From Gossypium raimondii (lineage: Eukaryota; Streptophyta; Magnoliopsida; Malvales; Malvaceae), in NCBI RefSeq assembly GCF_025698545.1, contig NC_068571.1, forward strand, positions 37,915,733 through 37,979,732: 64,000 nucleotides of DNA. Reading direction: 5' to 3'. The notes under the pieces were generated by a model, which was not told the origin of the DNA, did no database searches, and was given only the letters and a program-made list of their open reading frames with translations. This document shows, one piece after another, positions 11,677 to 24,283 of the stretch. Each line of letters opens with the position of its first letter. Position 1 is the stretch's first letter. The translations under genes were made by a program, and so were the position numbers.

Positions 11677-12060
11677 ATATTTGGTTGTAGGCATGAGTAC
11701 CTGGGTTATATCCTAAGCAACCCTTACCCGAATTATCCAAACATTTTATCACAATAAGTTCAAATGAATGTTTTTAAGAAAAAATCCACATCGCTAAATT
11801 CAACGTGATTTTATTGTTAGATGACTATCAATTGATTTTATTATTTAATTTCAAAATGACACACTAGTTAATTTAATAGAAGAATTTTCATGGTGACTAG
11901 ATCTAAATTTTTAAATTTGAAAAGTAGAGGAACTAAATTTATGAAAGTAAAAGTAGATACTATATTCCAAATGTACAAAGTGCATAAAGATTTAGAGCAT
12001 ATTTTAACTTTCAAATATTTACACTATAATGTAATATAAATAAATAATTTGGATGAAACT
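11677..12060. other. AT-rich spacer
   Basis: No coding or structural feature could be recognised between the copia LTR and the fold-back element. Confidence 0.4.
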
Positions 12061-12441
12061 GGTAAAAGTACCATGAAAACCCTTGAACTAGAAGTCGAAT
12101 TGCATTTTCCCCCTTATACTAAAAACACTGGCAAGCTGGTTCTTGTACGTTAGATCAAAGAGCAAATTGATCCATCTATTATAAATTTCATCTATTTCTA
12201 TTGTTAAAAACTAGTACATGTACGTTAACATGAGGTACATGTGGCACGCCACGTGTAATTATCTGGTTATTTTGTCAGCCATGCCAGTTTTCAATAGTAC
12301 AAATGGATGCATTTTTTAGTATAAAAGACCAATTTTCTCTTTGATTTAACATACATTGACTAATTTACTTATTTTATAAGTAGAGAAGCAAAATTGCTAT
12401 CTGACTCTTAGTACAAAGGCTTCTTTCATGGTACTTGTACC
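12061..12441. mobile_element. Fold-back MITE-like element
   Basis: The left end GGTAAAAGTACCATGAAA is the inverted complement, with few mismatches, of the right end TTTCATGGTACTTGTACC. Pairing continues inward (for example TTTGATTTAACATAC against GTACGTTAGATCAAAG). The 381-bp unit has no ORF. Flanks show no clear target duplication, so the superfamily is undecided. Confidence 0.65.
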
Positions 12442-13560
12442 AATTAAAATGATACTATTATTGATAAATAAATGTCCTAATGATAACTTTAGCCATTAAT
12501 GTTTATATCTTTTGTCAATTTGACCATTTTTTTGGAGCTAAAATTTTCCATTAACATTTTAAAAAGAATCGAATCATTTCTTTAACAGAAAATGCTGACT
12601 AAAATATTAATTTTTAACAATGTTGGCGTGGCAAATCGCCTAGCAGTCTAAGTGTACTTTATATTGATATGACACTATTTTTATATGACATATCAATAAA
12701 TAATTTAAAAATATAAAATATTCAAAAATAAAAATATTCAAAAAATTATAAAAGTTAAAAAACATAAAATACCCATGGACTGCTATGCGTGCTATTGTGT
12801 TTAAAATTTAATTTTTACTCAAGATTTTCATTAAAAGAATAACAATTCAACTCTTTTGAAAGCTAAATAACAAATTTAGTTAAAAAAGAAGAAAAACTAA
12901 ATTAACAAAAGGTATAAACTTCAATATCTAAATGTATCATTATGCATAAATAAATCAAACTAACGGTTAAAAGAAAATCATAAAACTTGCATCATTGGCA
13001 AACCAATGTCGTTTGCAAAGGATTTCTTCATTTATTTTAGGGTAAATTATATAAATTGAGACTAACTATAAAATTTATTATTTTAGTCATTTAAAAAATT
13101 ATAATTTAGACATCTATTACGTGGTTCATTCATTCGATCACCTTGAAAATCGACAAAATATTTTTGACACATGGATTAATCATTAAATATCACATTATAC
13201 AATTTATTATGTCATAAGTGTTGCCCAGGACAAAAATATAATTTACCTAATACTAATTATTAATCAAAATAAAAGAAAAAATCATAATTAAATAATAAAA
13301 AAACCCCATAAATCTGGGTTTGGATTCCGGCCAGCCCAGCCATGGCCACCGACCCACCTATAAACTGAAAGCCATTGATGAGTTTACGTGTCAAAAAATG
13401 CCATGTAACATTTTCATTAGAGTTTTTAATGGAAGTGACCAAAATGAATGAATTATGTAACATAATTGCTTAAATTATAAAAAAAACTTATTTTAAGTGC
13501 TTAAAATGAAAATTGTTGATAGTTGGGTGACTCTATGCATATGTGTATTTTATTCTTTAT
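12442..13560. other. AT-rich intergenic DNA
   Basis: No gene seen. A tract from about 13030 starting GGGTAAATTA resembles one end of a common plant MITE, but a convincing opposite end was not located. The segment ends at the presumed promoter of the 78-residue protein gene. Confidence 0.35.
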
Positions 13561-13589
13561 TTTATGCACATCAATATTGTGGCCCCCGG

Positions 13590-15400
13590 TCTTCCTCATC
13601 TCCGCCTCATCTCGTTTCTCCACTGCCTGCAACTGAGATTATCGAAACTATTTTGGTAACTCATCTCCTCTCCTCTCCTCTCCTCAAATCTTCAAAATTT
13701 AGGATTTCATTTTCTTTTGCCCTAATTTATTTATTGATGGGTTTATCTGGAAAACTCTAAAGTTCTTGCTCGTTGATTATTATTTTTATGTTATTATCGC
13801 TGGGGATTAAAGATTTTATTTTATTTTTTAAATTTAGAGGGATTCACTAGGTTTTAAAGCTAAGCGATGACCGTTGTATCTCCAAGTTCGGTTTCAATAT
13901 TTTTCGGAATATGAATGATGAAGATGAATCTTTTTGTTTGCTTGAAAATGTTAGATTTGTTCTTAGCTATTCACCTGGTTTAAACAGCAAATGATTATAT
14001 TAGTTATGTTACTCGGATTATTCATCAGTTTTCTAAAGAATCCATGATTCTCTCCTGTCTTTAGATTTTGTTTAATCTGTTCTAAATTGAAGTAGAATTT
14101 CGATGCTAAGTTCTAGCTTCTGAGTTTCAGAGTTATTTTGGGAAGTAAGCTTGTAGTGTTGCTACTGAAGAGGCTTCAGAGTTATACGTTCCTTAAGTTA
14201 CCAGCTTTGTTCTGGGTCTCACTTACATGCCATTCCTTGTTAGGTTCCACGTTTCTTGTGAAGGAGAGCTGTGGTCGAGTTCTTTTAGATCTAGTTATGG
14301 GTGTATTAGAATGGGGGAATACATTAAAGGATCCTCAAAAAAGTTAATTGTAGCGTTGCTAGTTTAGAGTTATGAACTAAACTCTACGAATAGGTTAACA
14401 ATGTCACCCCTATCCCTGTAGGGTATTTGGGAAGTATAAAAACTCTGCCAATAGTGTGGAAAAAAGATTTTTACTTGTGCTGTTTTAATGTAACACAAGG
14501 CATGGTGGCAACATGGTTGCTTTGCATGAATGCTCTAGGAGAAAAGCTATATCCAAATCCTTGCAGTTAGCTGATTTGCGTTCACATTCCATGGATGTCA
14601 GTCAACACCTTCACTGTATCTACACAAATTGGCCTCCTATCAAGGCCAATGCGACCAATATGCTTTTGTAAGAATCAATGGCTTCTTCTGTGATGTGAGC
14701 ACTAAATTCTGATTTCATATGGTGTAAAAACCACCAAATTAGTGCATTAGCTTTGGTGTTATTAATTCCTTGATATACTTTGTCTTGGTTTTTACCCAAG
14801 TTTCAGTCATTCATTAAGTGATAAAGAAACCTCTTGTTATTCTAGTATCATTGCAAAGGTGTAGATATGAAGACATGCATTCATTCATCGTTTGAAATTG
14901 ATAAAGAAATACGACACAACTAGGTTATATATCTCTTTTAGTAGATTACCAATTTACTATGAAGTTCTTCCGGGCTGATTTCTGTTGTAAGCTGGCCAGG
15001 TTATATTATCATGGGAAACAAGCCTGCGAAGCAAGAACGACGAGAAGAGGTTCTCTTGAAAATTGTGCCACCATTGGACCAAGCTTATGTTCGATGGCTT
15101 GCTCGAGATATAGAGAGGATTCACGGTTTTAGCCCGAGAAACCCTCGTGCAGTGAAACCCCCAGAGCACTACATTGAATACATGCAGTTGAATGGTTGGT
15201 TAGATGTAGACTTGGACGATCCAGATTTGGCCCATTTGTTCAAATAAGAAGGAATACTTTTTTGCTATAAAAAAGCTTATGAATTGAGCTTGGAATTGGA
15301 AGGTACGTTGAAAGAACTATGTTGCTGTTGTAAATGGAAACAACTTATGATTTCCAAGATGGACAAGATCTTGAATGAAAGTTCTTTCATCATTCATGTA
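13590..15400 (+). other. Transcription unit of the 78-residue protein gene (inferred)
   Basis: A CT-rich, GC-higher leader from about 13580 ends at a plausible donor near 13657 (TTTTG followed by GTAACT). A good acceptor (GGCCAG before GTTATATT) lies just upstream of the ATG at 15011, which implies a leader intron of about 1.3 kb. Long leader introns are common in constitutively expressed plant genes. The 3' end is not defined; the UTR may run to about 15400. Confidence 0.5.
15011..15247 (+). CDS. Conserved small plant protein of unknown function, 78 aa
   Basis: The single coding exon encodes a charged, soluble protein with no signal peptide or membrane segment. Visible blocks are MGNKPAKQERREEVLLKIVPP, a central YVRWLARDIERIHGF, then HYIEYMQLNGWLDVDLDDPDL and a C-terminal HLFK. 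Gly2 after the start Met would allow N-myristoylation (MGNK), though this is only a possibility. The ATG follows a splice acceptor by about a dozen bases. I recognise the sequence style as that of a small protein conserved across land plants but know no assigned function. The frame is intact with clean start and stop, so I regard it as a real gene. Confidence 0.75.
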   Translation: MGNKPAKQERREEVLLKIVPPLDQAYVRWLARDIERIHGFSPRNPRAVKPPEHYIEYMQLNGWLDVDLDDPDLAHLFK

Positions 15401-16090
15401 GTGATGATTTTATGGTTTTGTTTTGTTTCTTGCTTTGATTCTTGAGGAGAAAATCCAATTTCTCTTTCTTTTCTTATGATTTAACAACTCGAGTTATTGA
15501 GTAACTTAATACTTAGTTCAAATTGTTTGAGTTTAAACACATTTCTTTAATTAATAGTGAAAATTTTCATTTAAGTTTTAGTTCAAGTATTTAGACTTTA
15601 GGTGAGTTAATGTGGGTTATATTTATAAATAACAACTAAGGTTTTGGTTGAATGACAAAATATTAATTTTAAAAATATAAAAGTTTAGGTTAAAATCTTA
15701 TTATGTATCTATATGTTTTTCTCTATCAAAATAATACAATAATATTTTCGTCATTATTTAAATTGGTGTTATTGTTTATTTGACTCGTGATATAAATTTA
15801 ATCAAATGATTTGAGTTAAAGCAGGATGCTTTTAATGCTTAACCTTAGCTTGATTAAAAATCATCACATGACTTGTTTATTTAAAAATATATTTTAAGGA
15901 GGCATGTTACATTATAAAATTTGTTTTAGAAATTAAAAAATTAATTATGATTTAAATGTTTGTAGATAAAAGAATTAAAAAAAGGCCAAATTCCAGCCCA
16001 ATGTAAAAAATGGAAACCAAACAATGCCCTAATGAAGTGGCGCCTAATCGTGGGAAGTGACAGATAGGGTTTCCTGTCCCTGGTTGGTTG
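15401..16090. other. Spacer between the small-protein gene and E2FB promoter
   Basis: AT-rich DNA without ORFs or repeats that I can name. Confidence 0.35.
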
Positions 16091-16104
16091 GTGAGAGTTT
16101 ATGC

Positions 16105-16112
16105 GCGCCAAA
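16105..16112 (-). promoter_or_regulatory. E2F binding site upstream of E2FB
   Basis: GCGCCAAA on the plus strand is TTTGGCGC on the minus strand, an exact match to the canonical TTTSGCGC. It lies about 690 bp upstream of the E2FB start codon and about 470 bp upstream of the presumed transcription start. Confidence 0.6.
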
Positions 16113-16357
16113 CAATCGCCACTTTATTGCTCTTAACAAAAGGCGCGAATCGCCGATTCGAACCTCTTTTATTTATTTATTTAAGGGACTTATTATATCT
16201 ACGCATTTTTCCACCTAATCGCACGGCTCCAAAAGCTTCACCCTTTTTTCTTACTCTTTTTTTCCTCTGATAATGTTACTGTTAGAAAATTTCAGTGCAA
16301 AGAAATTAGATAAAAATGGAAAAAAAAATTATAAATGAAAATTTTGTCTTTTCTTAA

Positions 16358-16365
16358 ATTGGCGG
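16358..16365 (+). promoter_or_regulatory. Second E2F-type site upstream of E2FB
   Basis: ATTGGCGG fits the plant E2F consensus WTTSSCSS and continues as GGGA. It is about 215 bp upstream of the likely transcription start. Confidence 0.55.
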
Positions 16366-16540
16366 GAGTTCTAGAAAAACAACTTGACACACACACAAAC
16401 ATATATATATATATATATTGATTTTTTATATATCAAATTTATTATTTTCTTTATAATTTAAATTATTAAATAAAATTAATTATAAGGGCTTTCTTTTAAG
16501 TCTACATATCCGATCGAGAATTCCCTCCCTCCAGTTTTTC

Positions 16541-16552
16541 AGTATATATATA
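16541..16552 (+). promoter_or_regulatory. Probable TATA box of E2FB
   Basis: AGTATATATATATT is followed about 25-30 bp later by a pyrimidine-rich leader (CTTTCTCTCTCCCGC), typical of plant TATA promoters. A TA/CA microsatellite at 16385-16420 is a competing AT-rich tract but is farther upstream. Confidence 0.5.
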
Positions 16553-16790
16553 TTTCTCGTATTCAGCTTACTTTCTCTCTCCCGCTTTTTTTCATTTTCC
16601 TTCTTCCCAAACAGTAGATCTAAAAAAAAACCCTTCCATTATCTTTACCTTCCCTCCCTATCTTTCCTTCAAACAAACCCCAAGAAAATCCAAACCATTT
16701 TCCTTTTTAATTTAGTAATTCCTTCAAAGAAACCCAAGAAAATCCAAATCTTTTTTTTTCTTTTAAATTTTAAATTTAATTGTAAGTTTT

Positions 16791-16798
16791 ATGTGATG
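16791..16798 (+). promoter_or_regulatory. Start-stop uORF overlapping the E2FB start codon
   Basis: The bases ATGTGATG contain ATG-TGA at 16791-16796 and the main ATG at 16796-16798, which shares the A of the stop. If transcribed, ribosomes initiating at the first AUG would stop at once, next to the true start. Confidence 0.6.
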
Positions 16799-19700
16799 TC
16801 GGATTCTCAAACTCCGGAGCAGTTAAAACAACCCATGCAGCAACAGCAGCAGCAAAATCGGCAGCCACTAAAACGTCAGCTACCTTTCTCTACGAAGCCG
16901 CCGTTTATGGCTTCTGGAGGCGACTATCACCGCTTTGCTTCAACTGAGCCTCGCCGCGTCGCCGATCATGAAGCTGAAGCCATCGTCGTTAAGTCTCCCG
17001 TAAGTTCTTTTTCCCTCCTTCGGTTCAGGCCTGTTAATTGCAGATTTTTTTTTTTGTTGTTGTTGATCATGAGAATTAGTTCAGATCTGATTTGATTTTG
17101 ACTTGGTGGTTGAATTTTATGAATTTTGGTTCTTTGTCGCTGCAGAAAAGATTGCTTTTGGACTTTATTTTGGTTTAGAGTTTGATAGTGGTTTTGTGTG
17201 GATTTTATAGTTGAGAATTTTGGCGGTTTTTGGTGAAATTTGTTTAGTATTGGGTTAATTATTGCCCTAATTTGGTATTTGGTTTGATTTGAATAAATAG
17301 GGTTTTATTAATCCAGAAAAGGAAGACAAAATCAGGAAATTTACTAAAGAATCCTAGAATAAGAACATGGCTAAAAAAAAGTGAACCTGAAAAACAAATC
17401 AAAAGAGCAAAACAGGCTATATTAAAAAGAAGAAGAGCAAAACAAGCTAGACACCAGCTTCTAATCTAAAGCTAGGGAAGGCAATGGAGCAGGGCGTGAG
17501 CATACATAGCCAAATCCACTACTACACCATAGCTGGCATGCTTTGCCACACCACCTGCCCTGTTTCATTGTAACCTTGAAAATCATTACCATTTCCATGT
17601 ATATTGGATGCATTCCTTCCTTCCCATTATTTCTAATATTTTCAATCTTTCTAAAGTCAAGTAAAAATTTAAACATAAAACATGTGTTTTTGTATGACAC
17701 ATTTTTACATTATTGTCCTTTTAATAGTTTTATATATACAAGAGTAAACTTTCATCTAGTGGAGCGGGGTGGGGCAAGCAATTATCATAAACACTCTATA
17801 CTCATTGACCATAGTAGAATTATGATTGATTATCTTCAGGCTTCTGCTTGGTCATGATGTTTGCCATAGTAGAATTAATCGCAACATGTGTCAAGCTGAC
17901 TGTTCTAAATGTCTAATTTGTGCAGTATGTTATGCAACCCAGTTTAAGTAGAAGCTGGAGAAGACTTGCCCCTGGGCAAGTGGCAGCCCACTTTAACTTT
18001 TGATTATTTCATTTATGTGTCTTTTTTTATTAATGCATCTGCAATACTGATCAGGGTGATTTGTTTAAATAATAGAAATTTTGATTCAATATTAAGCTTT
18101 TAAAGTTTGACTTTGATAATTGTGCTTTATCTTATTTTAAGTTTACTAACATGTTTTGAGCAGCAGTTTTTTACAATTAGTGTTTCAAATGTTCGGGGGA
18201 GATGCTGACATTAAAGTTCTTGACATTTATGAGAAAAGTAATGCGGGTGCATGGCTGAAATGTCAATATTGATTGGAAGTATCAAGAAGAAGAATAACTT
18301 TCCACAACTGAACTTAAGGCAGGATGGGGATAAATCAATAATAGCAGAGTACTCCTATCATGATGAATGATTTTGATGGTTCTGGAAAATAAGCTCTTCT
18401 ATCTAAACATATGGAGTAGAAACATTGTAAATATTGTGAACAGAAAAAGCTTATCTTTCGCATGCCACTTTTGCCACTCAAACCATGTACTTTGTTTGAG
18501 GTTGATTTTAGGAATAAAACCTCCTTGTTTGATGGTTACATCCTTGCAGGAAAGTTATAGGAGTATAGAGGCTTTTTTGGCTGTGGTTTGTAGGAAAGAA
18601 AAAAGTTCCAATTTATGAATGTCTTTGGACAGGATCCATAATAGGCAGGATGAAAATTATCCAAGTAGAGAAGTAAGCTGAACAAAGATGTCTGTCATTT
18701 TCATTGCAATCAAGTCCTTGCTAATTGCTTGTTCTGAACGGTTGATTGGTTATGAATGATGAATAGCTGGTATATAATTAGAAAACAAATAAACTACAAT
18801 TCTTCTGGAGCACGCAATGATAATCACAATGCTGAAAGTCATTTCAAGTTATTTACGGGTAATAAGTATGTGGCCATTTAATAGATGGGCGGGGTTTTTT
18901 GGATGTTTTCTGGAGGTAATTCAGTAACATTTGTGATTTCCACTTGAGGTTGCAAGATAAATAGTTGTCAATGATACCAATTTTGGGGTGCTAAGTCTTG
19001 TTAAGTGAATTTTTCTGCATTGGTTTTGTAGGAAAGCTTTATAAGAAAAAAAATAGGCTTTAGTATTTCTTAGTGGTGTGATAGCTTTTGATGCATGCAT
19101 TTAGGTCTTTTACTTGTTTTGCTTCTTGACATCAGAAAGCAGTTTGTAAACATCTATCCATTAAAAGTAAGACCTGCTTAGTCATTATTTCCTTAAATGC
19201 ATTCTGCTGCGGATTTTGTGTGGTCATATTGTACTGTCTCATAACATGCTGATGGTAAGAAAAACCTATCCAAATTCAGGGATGGTGCTTCTCTGTTTAG
19301 TTGAAGTTTGGCAGACCTATTGAAGCTGTTTTTTCTTGATGGGATCTGCAAAGATGGATCATGCTACAAGATTGATTCAGTGAGAGTACTCTTTGTTTAC
19401 AGACAAAAGATCATGGTTGAAGCGAGTTATATGAGTCACTTACCTCTAACACTTTGATCTTGCTTACTTTCTAGAATTATTACTTATAATAACCTTATAA
19501 AAGGGATGAGCGCTTTGATCATGCTTACTTTCAAGAGTTATTACTTAATAACTTTACGAAGGGATGAACATTTCAATCTTGCTTGCTTTCAAGAATTATT
19601 ATGTCGTATCCTTATAAAGGGATGAACTTTTGCTTGTTCTCTTGTACACTGTTTGTCACTGTATTTGCAAGGAGTGTTTTACTTGAATAATTTGTCTAAT

Positions 19701-22700
19701 ATTTAATCAAAACACTGAGAATAATGGTAAGTTCAGGCATGGTGGAATTATTGTTGCTACATGCATCATATATTTAATTATATGTTTACCAATATTTAAT
19801 TTAGTGCCTCTCAAGTGTCTGTTGATTTCTTTTTATAATTTTCAATAATGGCTGCTAATATGCTGAAAAGAGTTATAAGTGTGCATACTTGGATTAATTT
19901 CATGAAGTGAAACCATCATATGTTGCTTGGAAATTTTTTTTCACATAAAGAATAATCTGGAGAGACATAGTCCTCAATTGGCTAAGCTACATGTTAAAGA
20001 CTTTGAGGCTTCTTTAGTTTTAAGAATCAAGATCACCCATTTGTTGTCTGAATGGTAAAAACTTTATGTAGAAAGCTACAAGAAATAAAAAGGTCTTGAG
20101 AAATTTTTGATGAAAGCGTGAGCTTCACCAATGTCTTTGAGATTTTGTTGACAGTCAAAACCATTCTTTAGACTTGACCACGGTTGGAAATTCCAGTTAA
20201 ATTTTGAAGGAAACTTGGATAGAAAAAAGATAGGATGTTTTAAGCTAATTAAATGAGTGCCTTTTTGAGGATGTTTGATGGAGATTGTCTTTAAGAAAGT
20301 ATAGATCAACAAGATTCGATGGAAAAAAATGTCAAATAAATTATTTATCCTTTTGTTGATAAATTGAAAAGACAACAAAGGTTGTGCAATTAGTTTTCAT
20401 CCTTGGTGCTCCTTGAGAGGCACTGATTTTTGTTTCTAGTTGGTGATTGTGCCCTTGCAGTTTGGATGATTGCTATAGGTTCAGTTGTTGCTGCTGTTTT
20501 TGTTATGAACAAATTAGTCATCATGGCATTAGGTAGAATTTAGGTGGTTGCTGTTTCACATGAAAATGCTGTGATTTTGTAACCCATTGATCTTAACTTA
20601 TCAATTGGATAAAGAAAAGGCCTACTCTGCTTGGTTAAAAGACACTCTTTTTCTCTTGTTCACTTTTCCTCTCTTTTATGGAGAAATCCTTTTAATCTTC
20701 TAATTTGATAACATCAATCATAGGAAGAAAAAATAAGTCAGCAAGTGCAAATGCCCCGGATATCTTTGTAGGTGCATGGTTCAGCTTCTTGTAAATACAT
20801 ATTGTCTATATTTTCCACCCAACTTTATAATCCAATATGATACTTTTTCTTGAATGGAGCCTCCAGCTTCTTTCCTCTTGGTTCATTTTGTGCCTCGAAT
20901 TATAATTGTCCCATGATTCTAATTGCTATTTGAAAAAAAATATTGTGTATCAGTTAAAGAGGAAGAGTGACGTAGCAGATCGAGAAGTTGAATCTAGTGA
21001 GTGGGCGCTGCCTCCAGGATGTACTGAATTGGTTAGCAGTCCCCTCCAGACACCTGTATCAGGAAAAGGAGGAAAGGCTCAGAAAACATCAAGGCTAACG
21101 AAAAACAGTAAATCTGGTCCTCAAACTCCTGCTTCAAATCTCGGTGAGTAGTATTACTTGCAGGGTATACAGCTAAGATAATGTCTGTGGTTCTTCTTTG
21201 TACCTTTTCAATAACCAGTTGTTGTAGATCCACAAGCTTTACTTGCAAAACCCTTGTATTTTTGGCTAGTTCTACTGGATTTAAAGGAATAAAAGTTTAT
21301 ATGGATAATGAGAACTTTTCAAATTTTGCAGGTTCCCCTGGCAATAATCTCACCCCCGCAGGTCCATGTCGCTATGATAGCTCCTTAGGTAGTTTTCTAT
21401 CTTTTTGTCTCTTATGTATTCTGTTTGGTGTTTTATTCCAAATGATGCTAAAAGAAGTTAATTGGCTAAATTGTTGTTGCCAATGTTTCACACTGCTTAA
21501 GAAATTGAGTGAGTGAATGGTAAGACTGACTCAATGTTCTTTAAATTCAATTCAGGGCTTTTGACAAAGAAGTTCATCAATTTGATTAAACAAGCTGAAG
21601 ATGGTATTCTTGATCTAAATAAGGCTGCTGATACTCTGGAGGTAACTGTTTCATTATTTGTTCAAACAATCAGGTCTTACAGTTCCATTTCTTGATGGTT
21701 TTCTGTTCCTACAGGTGCAAAAGAGGAGGATATATGACATAACCAATGTTCTTGAAGGAATTGGTCTCATTGAAAAGAAACTCAAGAACAGAATTCAGTG
21801 GAAGTATGACCTATATCTCATTTTCTCTGAACTTTGTTGGCTCGGATCTCTTTCCCAGTTAAGAAAACACTCAATTTTTTAATTATTACAGGGGGCTTGA
21901 TGTCTCAAGGCCAGGGGAGGTCGACGATAATGTTGCTACTTTACAGGTATTATTCATGAAAATGCAGACAATTTGTTACTTGACATGCAGATTCTTAGAT
22001 GATTTAGGTTTCAGCTGTATGGTTTGTTATATTTTCTATGCTTTTACTTAAATTAGTTCAATCTTTAGCGTCTTTCTTCTCTGGAGTCATGCACATGAAC
22101 TAGTTCTCTTTTACTGCTCTTTGGTTGCTTCGTTGCTCCTTTTATCTAATGACACATGTCTTCTATTTGTCTCAAATTATCAAAGTGCTTTTTGGTTGAA
22201 AAGATAATATCAATCGTTTGAAATCAATACACTATGTAACTGTAGGTCCATTAATGCCTCAACCTGCTGGACTAGGCTTCTTGGAATGTTGTTTCCAGCT
22301 TTTATTTCAAACACTGACTTCTGTCAAAAGCCATGACTTCTTTATCGCCATTTCTCATTAGCAGTTTTCTACCTTTCTGTTTGTTTTTCTTGGCCTCTAA
22401 ATTTAGCTTGACAGTTAGCACTAGCCTGTTATTTGAATGGGTCTAGTGCAAATGATAAAGCTTTTGTTGGTTGTCTTCAGTGAATACTTGTTCACTATCA
22501 AACACTTTTCTGTTTATCATCATCTAAGTTTATAATGGGAACTTCTTCATGGCAACCCTTATTTCAGGCAGAGGTTGAGAATCTTTCTATTGAGGAGCGC
22601 AGATTAGATGAAAAAATAAGGTTAAGCTGCTATGGTCTCTGCTGTTGTATCTCTGTTAATTGATTTTGTTCTCTGGATTGTTGCTGAGGTTTCTATATTG

Positions 22701-24283
22701 TACAGAGAAATGCAAGAAAGATTGAGGGACCTCAGTGAAGATGAAAACAATCAAAAGTAAATCTTTATTTACCCACTCAAGATATTATTACTTTTCACAA
22801 CTTTAGTTGAGCAACTTAACACATTTCACCTTTTCCCATCTCAGGTGGCTTTTTGTGACTGAGGACGATATCAAGAGCTTACCCTGTTTCCAGGTTTGCT
22901 AATCGATAAAGTATTATACTATATGTTTGAGCTGCTAGTTTGTAGGGTCACCTGGCATTGTAATGCTAGGGGACGCATTCTACTTTCAGCTGTTAACTAT
23001 ATGTTCTATTGCCTTGTTTAGAATGAAACACTGATAGCTATAAAAGCTCCACATGGAACCACTTTGGAAGTCCCAGATCCCGATGAGGTATTCTCAAAGG
23101 CTTTTTCTTTTCTGACCAAGAACTCTCAAAGGCTTGAAGAATCAACTTTTATTTTATTTTATGTTTTTATGTTCCTTCGTATTTGTAACTGTCTTTTTAT
23201 AGCAGGCTGTTGACTACTCACAAAGGAGATATAGGATTGTCCTCAGAAGTTCAATGGGTCCTATAGATGTCTACCTTGTCAGGTACTGCTGATTCTTGCT
23301 GGTTAAAACTTGGTATCCTTGCATGTAATTTTAATTTTTTTATTATGGCATGGCAAAACCTTGTGCTAAGGACACATGTCTATCTGTTATTCAAAGTGGT
23401 CAACTTCCTGGTGATTCCTGTCTCTCTGATATTTTAGTCAATTTGAGGAGAAATTTGAAGAGATACAAGGTGGAGATCCGCCTCCAAATTTTCCATCAAC
23501 TTCAGGCTTGAATGAGAACTCAGCAACGGCGATGGTAACAGAAGAGAGCAGAGGGAAGGAGATTGAAATGCAGGGCCATGATGCTAATAGAATGTGCTCA
23601 GATCTTAGTGCTTCACAGGACTTTGTGAGTGGGATCATGAAGATAGTTCCCTCAGAGGTTGATGTAAGTTCAACTCTTTTACCATATCAATAGTGCTGCT
23701 CTGAGAAAATAAAAAGCTTTCAGACGACAAACATTTTGTCTGTGAATATTAAATGTACGAGTGTGTTGATTGTTCAAGAGGTTTTTGCTTTCGGGTATCA
23801 TATTCCTGCATTTCTTTGAGGAATAACCATTTCAAAATACTCGCATGTGTTCTAATTCTTATGCCTTTTTAGTAAATCAATAATTACTACTTATTTTCTG
23901 ATTTCTTTTGCAGAGTGATGCTGATTATTGGCTTTTATCGGATCCTGGTGTTAGCATCACTGATATGTGGCGGACTGAACGTATCCTCTATTGAGATGTG
24001 CTTAAATTAATGTTTATTTTATCTTGCTTAATATTTTGCATTCCATGACTCTTTTGACTATAGCTGGGGTTGATTGGAATGAGTTTGATACACTTCATGA
24101 GGACTTTGGCATGGCTACTGTTAGCGCGCCAGGTCCCCAAACGCCTCCTCCATCAAATGCAACTGAAGTGCCTTCTAATTCCACCGGAAGGTAAAAAGGC
24201 ATATTTGCATGTGTGAAACTGAAGATTACTTGGCCTGTTCTTTTTTGTTTAGAACATTTTTCATTCTTTGCAGGCTGCCTTAA
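16796..24283 (+). CDS. E2FB: E2F transcription factor, E2FB type
   Basis: Fifteen exons, all GT/AG and in phase, give 468 residues. They are 16796-16999, 20954-21143, 21332-21388, 21556-21641, 21715-21803, 21892-21946, 22568-22620, 22706-22756, 22845-22893, 23022-23087, 23206-23282, 23438-23663, 23914-23980, 24064-24190 and 24274-24283. The winged-helix DNA-binding domain (about residues 145-209) has RYDSSLGLLTKKF and the recognition stretch [20 protein letters not shown] leucine-zipper/marked-box dimerisation region follows (about 222-335; [27 protein letters not shown]). A retinoblastoma-related binding tail has [16 protein letters not shown]. Family knowledge: plant E2FA/B pair with a DP protein, bind TTTSGCGC and activate cell-cycle genes under RBR control. 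The N-terminal motif [12 protein letters not shown] and the total length favour E2FB over E2FA. Exon 11 has a tandem AGCAG acceptor. No lesions. Confidence 0.95.
19452..19635. repeat. About 60-bp tandem repeat (three copies) in E2FB intron 1
   Basis: The phrase (G/A)ATC-TTGCTTACTTTC...AATTATTACTT...AAAGGGATGA recurs with GATC-type anchors ending at 19459, 19520 and 19578, a period of 58-61 bp. Copies differ by about 15-25 percent. It sits in the 4-kb first intron, which otherwise holds no gene. Confidence 0.75.

Noticed and set aside
16385..16420. TATA box at the TA-microsatellite
   Set aside because: It is a simple CA/TA repeat about 150 bp upstream; the box at 16541 is better placed before the pyrimidine-rich leader.
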